Origin: Entoloma clypeatum
Lineage: Eukaryota; Basidiomycota; Agaricomycetes; Agaricales; Entolomataceae
DNA: 64,000 bases
Direction: 5' to 3'
NCBI GenBank assembly: GCA_963565915.1
Contig: OY751493.1
Location: forward strand, 930,001 to 994,000
The translations under genes and the position numbers were made by a program. Under the pieces are notes generated by a model. The model made no database searches and was not told where the DNA came from. It saw only the letters and a program-made list of their open reading frames with translations. Every line of letters starts with the position of its first letter. Position 1 is the stretch's first letter. Positions 21,801 through 32,500 of the stretch are shown in pieces.

Positions 21801-23579
21801 CGCATTCCGTCTACTTTGTAACCGTGATTAAGGAAGACGCCTAGGGACAATAGGCATGTGTCCATGTCCGGAATGTAGAATACAGGTTGGAGAAGATGGG
21901 TTTTTATTTCCCCATTTAGGGTATGCCGTACTGGAACGGCCCCAACTCCGAGAATTTCCAGTTTCTTTCCCTTTGCGGCTGTTTGGACAAATCACTTAGC
22001 CTTGAGAGGCCTGTAGTACGCAAAGTCCTTGAACTCATGGGTAAAGTGTAACGAGGCACCGGAGTCTAAGATCCATTGTGCGCGTTCTTTCTCCTTACAG
22101 TGTGTGCATGACGCAAAGTGCTCTGTATATTTTTTATATAGATCGCTGTCAATATGATCCATACATTCTGCACTAGTACTAGCTAATATTTTACACATCT
22201 GAAAGGAGGTGTTATTAGCTTTCCTTAATTGGTCAGATTTAGGAGAGGGAGATGACGAACCGTCAAGTTCAATCAGCCCATCTTCGAATTGTCGGCCCCA
22301 TCCGCTCGCTTTGATGGTCTATGTCCATCATCCTGAGGGAGTCATCCAAAGGTGGAGTGACTCGACGCTGCTTGGATGGTCTTTCATCTTCTTCTGGGAT
22401 AATCGTATCCAGAATTCGAAGATTTGACCCTGAAGGACGAGCGCCAATGCTCCGCGTGAGTTTCCTGACGTGGTCATTCTTTTTCCATGCAGACGGCTTG
22501 CCCGAAGGAAGCCCGGTGTACTGGGATGGAGGCGGGTTCATTTGCTGAAGGAGCGACTGCATTCTTTGAGAGTTTGGCTGGGCGGTACTTGTCGTTTTCC
22601 CGCGGCCAGTGACAGTGGTGATGGATGGTGCCTGAAGAGGGGGGAAGTGGATGGCGGGAGCAACAAACTCAACCATTTCTTCCACATGGTCGGACGTGTT
22701 GTCTGCATTGTTAGCGCTTTTCTTCTGATTGCGCCAGCGTCCCTTTCCCTTCTTCTTTTCAGAAGCGGTACTTGGGTCAGCCGAGTTAGGCTGCTCATCA
22801 GCATCGTTCTGCGAGGTACTCGGCTTTTGCTGCTTTTCCCATTTGGGGTCCTGCCCCTTGCGCTTTGTCCCGGAGATTTTCCGGGCCTGCTCGTTGGACG
22901 CCCGAGTAGACCCTATAGCATACTTGCGCCGGTATTCGGAGATGATGCTTTCGGCGACGGCTTTGTAGGTGAAATCGTCGGCGTCGTAGACCTGGAAAAG
23001 GGCGGTGGAGAGTGACGACCAGGCATTGGGAATTGCATTGGCCAGGATCATTGCCTGCATTAGATCGGGAACAACAAAGCTCAAATCGGCGAGCCGGGCA
23101 AAGAGAGACCCCAGGCGTTCAATTTCAGGCACGGGGTCGCATCCAGACAGCTTGTAGGTGGCGGCGGCCTTGAAGTCGCCAAAGATGACAGCCGGGGATA
23201 CCTTGGAGTAGGCATCTTTTAGCGTTTTCCACGCGTCAAGTGCCGAGGTGCTGTCTTTGATGTGTCGTCTGATCGCCTCAGAGACCTTCAGGCGTATCGC
23301 CCCGAGAGCTACGTCGTCGTCCCTGATCCAGGCTTTTTCTTCCTTGCGGAAGCCGGGCTGGTCAACTGTAGTAGCCAGCACAGGGGGAGCGGCAGCAGTG
23401 GCACCAGGGGTGGAGACCGTGGTGGTGAAGTCGGCGATGACAGGGCGGGTGATGTCGCCAGAAACAAGGCGCCAAACTCCTTGATGGAGGAGGTAGGACT
23501 TCATCTTTTCGGCCCAGCTTTGGTAGTCGATGCCGTCGAAGGGGGTGATGGTGTCAAGAGCAGAGCGAGAAGTAGACAT
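18854..23579 (-). pseudogene. gag-pol of copia copy A with four TGA stops and a frameshift
   Basis: Homologous along its length to the intact 1575-residue polyproteins of copies B and C. In-frame stops lie at 20126-20128, 20477-20479, 21164-21166 and 21992-21994. Each is TGA where copy B has CGA. A 2-nt deletion near 22290 (after ERMGP) shifts the frame at the gag-protease border. Domain motifs remain recognisable: gag near 23550, integrase DGGGEFDEY, RT YVDDSAFLG and RNase H TDSDWAS. The LTRs are only slightly different, so most decay of the coding region is recent. Confidence 0.93.
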
Positions 23580-23927
23580 TGTAGATGAATCTAAAAGGGT
23601 TCCCAATCAGTGATGTGTTATGAATATGATTCAAGAAAACAATTAAATGATTCCTTATGACATATTCCCTTTAGGAATAGCGGTCACGGGAAAACCCTTT
23701 ATATGTCAGAAACGTATGAGGTGCGATCAACGTTTCCACATGGAGTGTACTAGGTCAATCCCCTTAGGGACGTCTCATGACAGGTACTTGTCGTAATGAC
23801 GTTCCCAGGTTCATATGTGAAGAAGTAAGACTCAGAACCTAGATCTTTCGATCGGTTCTTTGCCAACCAGGGTAGAGTGGGCAGGTACTCGCTGTTGCCA
23901 GCGTTTCCCAAGTCCCTCTGCTATCCA

Positions 23928-23939
23928 GGGCCCATAACC
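23928..23939 (-). promoter_or_regulatory. Primer binding site of copia copy A (initiator tRNA-Met half type)
   Basis: On the - strand GGTTATGGGCCC directly follows the 5' LTR. It is complementary to the anticodon stem-loop of eukaryotic initiator tRNA-Met (GGGCCCAUAACC), as in Drosophila copia, where a cleaved 5' tRNA half is the primer. Confidence 0.65.
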
Positions 23940-24249
23940 TGTTGAAGTTCCACCTGGGCGCTAGCCACAGATGTACTGAGCAACATAGCTACAGTGGAAG
24001 TACTCTACGATACCGCTATGGTCACTTACATGGTTTGGAGGGGGTAAGGCTAGTGAGAGCGGTTGAGGCTGGTGAGAGCGATGGAGCTGGTTAAGAGTCA
24101 AGAGACAACTTGTTGATATTGACAGTTTCCTGGTCTTATATACCGTACTACTGTTTGTACCAACCAAACAAGTATGTAATGAAGATATGTAAAGGTCACG
24201 TGATGTAATCTAATCTAATCTAATCTATGTGATGGGAAAAGTTTCAACA
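23940..24249 (-). repeat. 5' LTR of copia copy A
   Basis: 310 bp, same ends as the other copy; TATATA box near its centre. Confidence 0.95.
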
Positions 24250-24469
24250 CGGTTCGGTTCAGTTTTTTGCCTCTGAGAGGGATGGACTGAGACCGAGACC
24301 GGTCTTTCAATACCACAAAAATGTACAAAACCGGACTGGACCGTACAGGACCGGTCCATCGCACAGAGGGTGGACCGAACCGGTCTGTACCAGTCTGAAC
24401 CGGTTTTGTATTATATATTGTGTCTAAATATATACACGCTGTATGTAATGTCAGTGGGAGTGAGTGGGA

Positions 24470-25110
24470 GGGTGTTGCGCGCGAGAAGGGGCCGTTTGGC
24501 TCGAACAAAGGGCATTGCGCGCGAGTTGGAGGGTGTTAGGCACAAAAGGGGGGGGCTGTTGGGCATGGGTCGTGGCAGCTGGGCACAAGAGGGGGCTGTA
24601 GGGCTTGAAGGAAACACGTTGCGACGAAAGGGTGTTGTTGGGGGCAAGAGAGGGCCGTGGGGTCCGAGAAGGTGCTGTTGGGCGTCAGAGAGGGCCGTTG
24701 GGCACTAGTAAGGGCAGGACGCCGTTGGGCACGAGTGGGAGGCCGTTGGGCATTAGAGGGAGCGGTTGGGCACATTGGGCATGAGTGGACGTCGTTGGAG
24801 CCGTTTGAGGGCGTTGGGCGTGAGTCGCGGTCGTTGGGCGCAAGTGGATGCCGTTGGGCATTAGAGGGAGCCGTTGGGCATTAGAGGGAGCCGTTGGGCG
24901 TTAGAGGGAGCCGTTGGGCACGTTGGGCATGAGTCGTGGTCATTGGACGCGATTGGACACCATTGGACATTAGAGGGAGCTGTTGGGCATGTTGGGCGCG
25001 AGTGGACGCTGTTGGGCGTTAGAAGGGACCGTTGGGCGTTAGTCGACCCCGTTGGGTGCTATAGGGGGTCGTTGTGCACGAGGGGCGGGCATTGGGGGGG
25101 GGAAGTGGCT
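24470..25110 (+). repeat. GC-rich minisatellite inside the hAT-like element
   Basis: Degenerate tandem of a roughly 23 bp unit built on GAGGGAGCCGTTGGGCATTA. The clearest units lie at about 24850-24920. ORFs in this stretch (Gly/Arg/Trp-rich) are by-products of the repeat. Confidence 0.75.
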
Positions 25111-25134
25111 GGGTGGAGTGAAGGTGGGGGATAA

Positions 25135-26450
25135 AAAAAGTGTGGAAACGTTGGGCTGGCTGTCAACTTATGTATGGTTCGACTTTCGGCAATTGCCAAG
25201 AGTGCTTGGCATCAATGCCGAGCAATGTGTGACGTTGAAACTCGCGCCTTCGATGCCCAATCCGTGGCACTGTAAGTTCTAAAAATAGTTTGTAACTTAT
25301 GTAGAGATACTTAGAAGCTAATAGTAAGCATATAACCAGTTAAATATATGAGCTATGTAGGTAGAATTCTGAAATGATGCATCAAAACAATGGCACACTG
25401 TAAATCGTGATCAACAGGGCATCATCATGGGTTTTCTCAAACACAAAAACAACCTTTTCTTACTTCCTCCCTTCCACAACCACTGTAGTCTATATGTACT
25501 GTATATATACCATTGTAACATTGTATGTAAATCTACTCAGACCATTCAAATCAAGCCCAAGGACTTAATAAGGTGAATAGAAGCAAAATAGGTCGAAAAT
25601 TTGACCAAAAAATTTTGTTTCAGCTTTGTTTTCTCCTCATTCAGGGGACCTCACAGCACATCTGTTTTTCAAATTTGGTGCACTCATTATGGAGATATAA
25701 CACTTTTACTGAAATATGCACATTTCATCATTTCTATCTTATCTAGAGATCTAAAAATTATACAAGGTGTTTCAGAAGGTGAATACATATATATTGATGA
25801 GTTCTATCATGTTAAACTATTATTAGATCATGAGGAAGGCACCGTGCGCGCCTGCACGATGCATTTGCACGTTGTTTACCGTTGTTTGGTGTAAAGCGTC
25901 GCATCGCTATATGCTCAAATCCGTGGCGAAAATTCATAAAATAAATACATATTTATTGGCATATGATACTCTGGTACATAATTGATATAGTCTGTAAGCT
26001 TACTTCCTCCTGTGTAGCCATATTAAGGAGAAATGCGATGTTTTTTGAGTTTGTTTACATATATTTGACACATTTCGCATCATCCAACGTCGAATCGACA
26101 CATCCACCCATTGCTCGCTCCGCAATGAGAGGCACGCAGATATAACAAAAATAACACAGTAATAATAGTACAGATACAACAAAAATAGCACTGTAAACAC
26201 AGATACAACAAAATAACACTGTAATCATATGTTTTAGTTATGTTTCCACCATGTTTCACTCAATTCTTAACCTTTGTGACTCTGAGCAAGAGTTTATATA
26301 CAAGCTAGAAATATATTCCACTCAGTTGTAGCTTCAAAACAAGCCTTGGACCGATGAAATTGGACTATAAATATCTAGAATATTATGCAGATTACTGAAA
26401 AATCTCCAAAAATTGTAGAATATTAGGGGGGGGGTTGGAGGTGTATTCCA
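25135..26450. other. AT-rich interior of the hAT-like element, no gene seen
   Basis: No protein-like ORF. Several short words such as AACACTGTAATCAT and ATACAACAAAAATA recur near 26150-26230. A run of nine G lies near 26427. Confidence 0.4.
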
Positions 26451-26646
26451 AAGGGCAAAAAGACCGGTCTAGACCTGTTTAGACCAGTCTTTTTGCGGTC
26501 TAAGTCAAAAAAAAAATCTAGACTGAACTGCAGTCTAAATTTTCTAAAACGTATAGACCTTAGACCGCGGTTCAGTCCAATGTGGTCTATTTTTCAGTTC
26601 AGTTCAGTCTGGTTCAGGTCTATGTAGACTGAACCTTTGAACACTA

Positions 26647-26940
26647 CTCAGTACTGTGTCTGAGTCACAACTCTGATGTTGTCTGACCACTTCCACATCA
26701 GTGTGTCCCTTACCGAGATCTCTCCGAGAACCTCTGCATCTCTGACCTCTCCTCTGACCTCCTGAAATTGGGACACCTTATCCAACAAACGGCAGTGCAA
26801 CACATATGTTGAAGCCATGTCCCTCCCCTTTGTTGTTCCTCCGTATTTCTGGAGTTCTGCTCCGGTCTCAGTTCTACATCTGACCTCCGATGGACTCTGA
26901 CAAAGCTCCGATGCTTCACCTACTTAACAGTATATTCAAA
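26647..26940 (+). repeat. Partial 5' LTR of element D
   Basis: Rich in CTCCGA/CTCTGAC words. It shares with the solo LTR at 17708-18296 a block containing CAACACATATGTTGAAGCC. The left part was probably removed or displaced by the hAT-like element. Confidence 0.5.
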
Positions 26941-26968
26941 CTCAAACCATTTTTGGATTCCTGCTAGT

Positions 26969-28127
26969 CATGGCACTCCGGAGCAAAAGCCGCAGAAGCT
27001 GGCACTTCTAGGCAGCAAGTCCTACAAAATGTTGAACAACATTTAACAGAACTATCCCCCGTAACTCTGACTACTCCAACACCTCCGGGCTTTCGGCCCA
27101 TCACACCTCCGCATAATATTCCGATCCCCACATCCCCCATAGAATCCGCACCCCCGTCTCCTACAAATGAACCTCAGAATATTTTCAGCCCCCAAGCCCT
27201 TGCAGATGCTTTTGTCTTAATGACCAATGAACTCAAACACAGCAAAGGTCACAAGCATCACAAAAAGGCTAAGGATCCAGACACCTTTGATGGTTCCAAT
27301 TCCTGGAAACTTAACCAGTTCATCCTCCAATGCACATTGTTTTTCCCCAACAACTCCGAGTATGACAATGACTGTGCCAAAATCACATTGCCATCTCTTT
27401 CCTCTGAGGCACAGCTCTCGATAATTTCGAGCATTTCATCATCAAACCAGACCCGGACAACCCCCCGGACTGGTACGAAGATTGGTCCGCATTCCTCTGC
27501 ACACTCCACACAGAATTCAGGGTCATTGACCCCATTGCGGATGCTGCCGACTCTCTGGACAATCTCAAAATGCGCGAAGATCAACACATTCTCAAGTATA
27601 ATATTGAGTTCACATGCCTTGCTGCCAAAATGCACTGGGACAGCTCCGCCCTGCATCACCGGTACTACTCTGGGTTGGCGGAGCGGATTAAAGATGTCCT
27701 TGGGACTCAAGTAAAGCCAAGCATGTTACCAGCACTTAGGGAGCTAGCACAGACTATCAATGCTCGCCACTGGGAACGTCAGTGCGAGAAATCCCACTCT
27801 GACAAGTCCGCATCCAAATCTGACAAATCCAAAGCTAAAACTCCCTCTGCAAACTCCGATAAAAACTCCAAAGCCAAACCACAGACACAGAACCAGGGCA
27901 AACAGTTTAAGCATGCCTCTGCTCCCAAGTCCGACATCTCCGACAAACTTGGAAAAGACAGAAAAGTAACTCCGGAGGAATGCAAACACCATTTTGACAA
28001 CAAACTCTGTATGTTTTTCAGCAAAGCTGGACACGTCACAAAATATTGCCTGAAGTCTTCATCCTCCGCCTCTAAGGCTAAGGCGCGCGCTGCCCAAGCC
28101 AAGACTACAGACAAAACAAAAAATTAG
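26969..28127 (+). pseudogene. gag of element D, decayed
   Basis: Gag-like reading with frameshifts: a Pro-rich start, KDPDTFDGSNSWKLNQFI near 27270 (typical gypsy capsid start), PDNPPDWYEDWSAF near 27455, then an open frame from 27570 to 28127 with a Lys/Ser-rich linker. The zinc knuckle reads CMFFSKAGHVTKYC: the second Cys of the CCHC pattern is replaced, probably by mutation. The frame stops at 28127. Confidence 0.75.
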
Positions 28128-28194
28128 CGGGCAGTCCACAGAACTCTGTATGGCCTGAGGACTGTGTTGAACCCATCCGTACTACCACTCTACT

Positions 28195-28910
28195 CAATGC
28201 TTCTGCTCTTTCCGACCCCAATTCCCTCCGTGTCCGACTTACATCTCTGCTTATCTCCAATTCTTCTCTGATAGCCACCCTTGTGGACTCCGGCTCTACT
28301 CATTGCTTTATTGACTCCCATTACACTTCATCCTATAAACTCCCTTTCACCTCTATACCTCCGATCAAACTTAAATTATTTGACGGAACATCCAACTCCG
28401 TCATTACTCAGGCAGTTGATCTCCCTGTATACTTTTCCTCCAGTGAATATATGCCATTACAGCCTACATGACTCTGCTCAATTCCTCCTGTTCTATGGTT
28501 CTTGGATACAACTGGCTCACCTGCTACAATCCTATAATTGACTGGGTATTGGGCAGTATTACTTTCCGTCCACAGCTCTTGAAGGAGTCTCCAACCTTGA
28601 CGTCTTCTGCCAGGTCAGCTCCGCTACCTCCGCAGACCTCTCCCAATACTCCAACCTCCAACTCCGGCACACCTGCTGCAACTCCGGATGTTGTTCTGAA
28701 TATTGCATTGATAAATGCAGCCGCATTTGTGCAAGCTTGCAAACTTCCAGGTGCCCAATCTTTCTGAATTCACCTCTCCGACCACACAATTTCTGCCCAA
28801 TCCGCTTCTATGTCTGAGGAGCCTCTGGACCTCTCCCATATCCCAGAGGATTATCACGATATTGCTGATGTTTTTAGCAAGACAAAAGGAGACACCCTCG
28901 CTCTGCATCG
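28195..28910 (+). pseudogene. Element D protease and start of reverse transcriptase
   Basis: LVDSGSTHCFID near 28283 is the aspartic protease active site, and VLGYNWL near 28500 is the second protease landmark. The RT linker EDYHDIADVF lies near 28846. The frame is broken by several stops and is cut at 28910 by copia copy B within the Leu-His-Arg codons before the RT palm. Confidence 0.75.
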
Positions 28911-29221
28911 TGTTGAAACTTTTCCCATCACGTAGATTAGATTAGATTAGATTACATCACGTGACCTTTACATATCTTCATTACATACTTGTTTGGTTGG
29001 TACAAACAGTAGTACGGTATATAAGACCAGGAAACTGTCAATATCAACAAGTTGTCTCTTGACTCTTAACCAGCTCCATCGCTCTCACCAGCCTCAACCG
29101 CTCTCACCAGCCTTACCCCCTCCCAAACCAAGTAAGTGACTATAGCGGTATCGTAGAGTACTTCCACTGTAGCCGTGTTGCTCAGTACACCTGTGGCTAG
29201 CGCCCAGGTGGAACTTCAACA
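28911..29221 (+). repeat. 5' LTR of copia copy B
   Basis: 311 bp; TATATAAG at 29018-29025. The segment after the CTCCCAAACCAAG run contains GTAAGT near 29129, a possible donor site. Confidence 0.96.
28927..28963 (+). promoter_or_regulatory. Upstream LTR module: two ACGT cores around four AGATT repeats
   Basis: ATCACGTAG, then AGATT four times, then ATCACGTGACC. The second core is a CACGTG E-box. The module is present in all copia LTRs of this window; the pentamer count did not differ between the two LTRs of copy B. A bHLH or bZIP factor site is plausible but not shown. Confidence 0.45.
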
Positions 29222-29234
29222 GGTTATGGGCCCC
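29222..29234 (+). promoter_or_regulatory. Primer binding site of copia copy B (initiator tRNA-Met half type)
   Basis: GGTTATGGGCCCC begins at the first base after the LTR and is complementary to the anticodon arm of initiator tRNA-Met, not to a tRNA 3' end. Confidence 0.7.
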
Positions 29235-29584
29235 GGATAGCAGAGGGACCTGGGAAACGCTGGCAACAGCGAGTACCTGCCCACTCTACCCTGGTTGGCA
29301 AAGAACCGATCGAAAGATCTAGGTTCTGAGTCATACTTCTTCACATATGAACCTGGGAACGTCATTACGACAAGTACCTGTCATGAGACGTCCCTAAGGG
29401 GATTGACCTAGTACACTCCATGTGGAAAACGTTGATCGCACCTTATACGTTTCTGACATATAAAGGGTTTTCCCATGACCACTATTCCTGAAGGGAATAT
29501 GTCATAAGGAACCATTCAATTGTTTTCTCGAATCATATTCATAAACACATCACTGATTGAGAACCCTTTTTAGATTCATTCACA

Positions 29585-32500
29585 ATGTCTACCTCTCGCT
29601 CTGCCCTTGACACCATCACCCCCTTTGACGGCATTGACTACCGGAGCTGGGCTGAGAAAATGAAGTCCTACCTCCTCCATCAAGGAGTCTGGCGCCTTGT
29701 TTCTGGCGACATCCCCCGCCCTGTCATCGCCGACTTCACCACCACAGTCTCCACCCCTGGGGCCACTGCTACTGCTCCCCCTGTGCTGGCCACCACGGTC
29801 GACCAGCCCGGCTTCCGCAAGGAAGAAAAAGCCTGGATCAGGGACGATGACGTAGCTCTTGGGGCGATACGCCTGAAGGTCTCCGAGGCGATCAGACGCC
29901 ACATCAAGGACGCCACTTCCTCGAAAGACGCCTGGAAGTCGTTAAAGGATGCCTACTCCAAGATATCCCCGGCCGTCATCTTCGGCGACTTCAAGGCCGC
30001 CGCCACCTACAAGCTCTCTGGACGCGACCCCGTCCCTGAAATCGAGCGCCTGGGGTCTCTTTTCGCTCGGCTCGCCGATTCGAACTTTGACGTCCCCGAT
30101 CTGATGCAGGCAATGATCCTGGCAAATGCAATTCCCGACGCCTGGTCGTCACTCTCCACCGCCCTCTTCCAGGTCTATGACGCCGACGATTTCACCTACA
30201 AGGCCGTCGCCGAAAGCATCATATCAGAGTACCGGCGCAAGTATTCGATTGGGTCCACTCGTACGTCCAACGAGCAGGCCCGGAAAATCTCTGGGACAAA
30301 GCGCAAGGGGCAGGACCCCAAATGGGAAAAGCAGCAAAAACCGAGTACCTCGCAGAACGACGCTGACGAGCAGCCTAACTCGACTGACCATAGTACCGCT
30401 TCTGAAAAGAAGAAGGGAAAAGGACGCTGGCGCAATCAGAAGAAAAACGCCAACACTGCGGACAACGCGTCCGACCATGTGGAAGAAACGGTTGAGTTTG
30501 TTGCTCCCGCCATTCACTTCCCTCCTCTTCCGACACCGTCCTTCACCACCGTCACTGGTCGCGGGAAAACGACAAGTACCGCACAGCCCGATTCCGCAAA
30601 GATGCAGTCGCTCCTGCAACGAATGAACCCCCCTCCGTCACAGTACACCGGGCTTCCTTCTGGAAAACCATCCGTGTGGAAAAAGAACGACCATGTCCGC
30701 AAACTCGCGCGCGGCATTGGTGCTCGCCCCTCAGGATCGAATCTTCGTATCCTAGACACCATCATCCCTGAAATCGACGAAAGGCCGGCTAAACAGCGTC
30801 GCGTAGCCCCGTCGATAGAAGAATCGCTAGGGATGATGGACATAGACCATCAAAGCGAGCGAATGGGGCCGGAACAGTTCGAGGATGGGCTGATCGAACT
30901 TGACGGTTCGTCACATCTTTCTCTCAAACTTGACCAAATGGGAAATGCTAATAATCACGCACAGACGTTTGAATATATATTAGCCAGTACCAATGCAGAT
31001 AGTATAGATCTCTTTAGCGATGATCTGTACAAAAAATATACCAAACATTTTGCGTCCTGCACACACTGCAAAGAGAAAGAACGCGCTCAGTGGATCTTAG
31101 ATTCCGGCGCATCATTACACTTTACCCATGAGTTCAAAGACTTCGCGTATTACAGGCCTCTCAAGGCTAAGCGATTTGTCCAAACAGCTGCAAAGGGAAA
31201 GAAACTGGAAATTCTCGGAGTTGGGGCCGTTCCAGTACGGCATACCCTGAATGGGGAAACTAAAACCCATCTCCTACGACCGGTATTTTATATTCCGGAT
31301 ATGGACACACGTCTATTGTCCCTAGGCGTCTTCCTTAACCATGGTTACAAAGTTGATGGAATGCGCGGAGAAATTAATATCTCTAAAGGGCTGAACAAAA
31401 TACAGTTTTCGCCTCATTTCATCGGACAAACCATTTACTGGTTAGACACTGAAATACGCTATGACCAAATCCACGCGATCTCTAGCGAAATCACTGTTGA
31501 AACCTGGCATAAACGTCTTGGCCACCCAAATGACCAGGCGCTTAATAAAATTCCCACTAGTACCAAAGGAGTACCCAGGACGTTAGTACGTGAGAAATCA
31601 CAGGAAAACTGCACGGGGTGTCTAAAAGGGAAAATGCCGAATCAATCTTATCCTAACTCGACGACAAGGGCTGTCAAACCCTTTGATTTGATCCATTCGG
31701 ATTTGAAGCAGATATCCACGGCATCGTACCATAAGTACAAATATTTCCTTACCTTTTTGGACGATTTTTCATCCCATGTCTGGGTCGTCTTGCTTAGGAA
31801 GAAGTCAGGCGCCATCACGGCGCTGAAACAATTCCTTGCGATGATCCAGAATCAATTTGCCGCTACCCCTAAAAAGTGGCGGGTTGATGGAGGTGGAGAA
31901 TTTGACGAATACAAGGATGTACTTGCCGATCATGGAATTCTGATCGATGTCACGCTCCCATATCAGCACCAGCAGAATGGTAGAGCAGAAAGGATCAATC
32001 GAACACTATGGGAAAAATCTCAGGCATTGCGCTTCGATGCATGCTTACCGCCCATGTGGTGGGAATTCTGTTTGGAACACGCAGCATTTCTCTACAACAG
32101 AACCCCCATGCAGCGTCTTGAATGGAAAACCCCTTACTTCAGGGTGACCAATGAGATCCCCGACATGTCTAGTGTCAGAGTATTCGGATGTCAGGCATAT
32201 GTATATATCCCAAAGGAGAAACGTAGGAACTCCCTGGAATCAAGATCCCGATTGATGATTTATCTCGGATCGAAACCAGGGGTCAAAGGATACCGCTTCA
32301 TGGATCCTGAGACCAACACGATTTTCATGGGCGGGAAAGCTATCTTTGATGAAAGCAAGTACCCTAGATGCCACATTGACCCGTTGCCAGAAAACCACCC
32401 AGAAATGGAAAACCCAGAGCCGGCTGATGAGTTTGAGGATCTCATTCCTGGCAGCAACGATGACGATAGTCACAACGAAACACCTCATATCCCAGTTCCC

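Larger units (their letters stand above)
18464..24254 (-). mobile_element. copia copy A, decayed Ty1/copia element with TSD CGGTT
   Basis: LTRs at 18469-18778 and 23940-24249 (310 bp each, TGTTGAAG..TTTCAACA as written on the + strand) are flanked by CGGTT at 18464-18468 and 24250-24254. The LTRs differ at two positions that I could see (A/G and C/T). It has the same layout as copies B and C but its gag-pol is broken. Confidence 0.95.
18449..26646. mobile_element. Non-autonomous hAT-like element, split by copia copy A
   Basis: The left end TAGTGTTTGAGGGTTCGG (18449) and the reverse complement of the right end, TAGTGTTCAAAGGTTCAG (ending 26646), match at about 16 of 21 positions, with transitions at the rest; TAGTG fits the hAT terminal pattern. 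Subterminal regions (18461-18468 plus 24250-24415, and 26455-26640) are packed with GGTCTAGACC/ACCGGTCT-type words, as expected for transposase binding sites. I found no transposase ORF and no convincing 8 bp TSD, so the two ends could belong to different elements. Confidence 0.4.

Noticed and set aside
24370..25134. Long Gly/Arg/Trp-rich ORFs on the + strand
   Set aside because: They are translations of the minisatellite and have no protein-like features.
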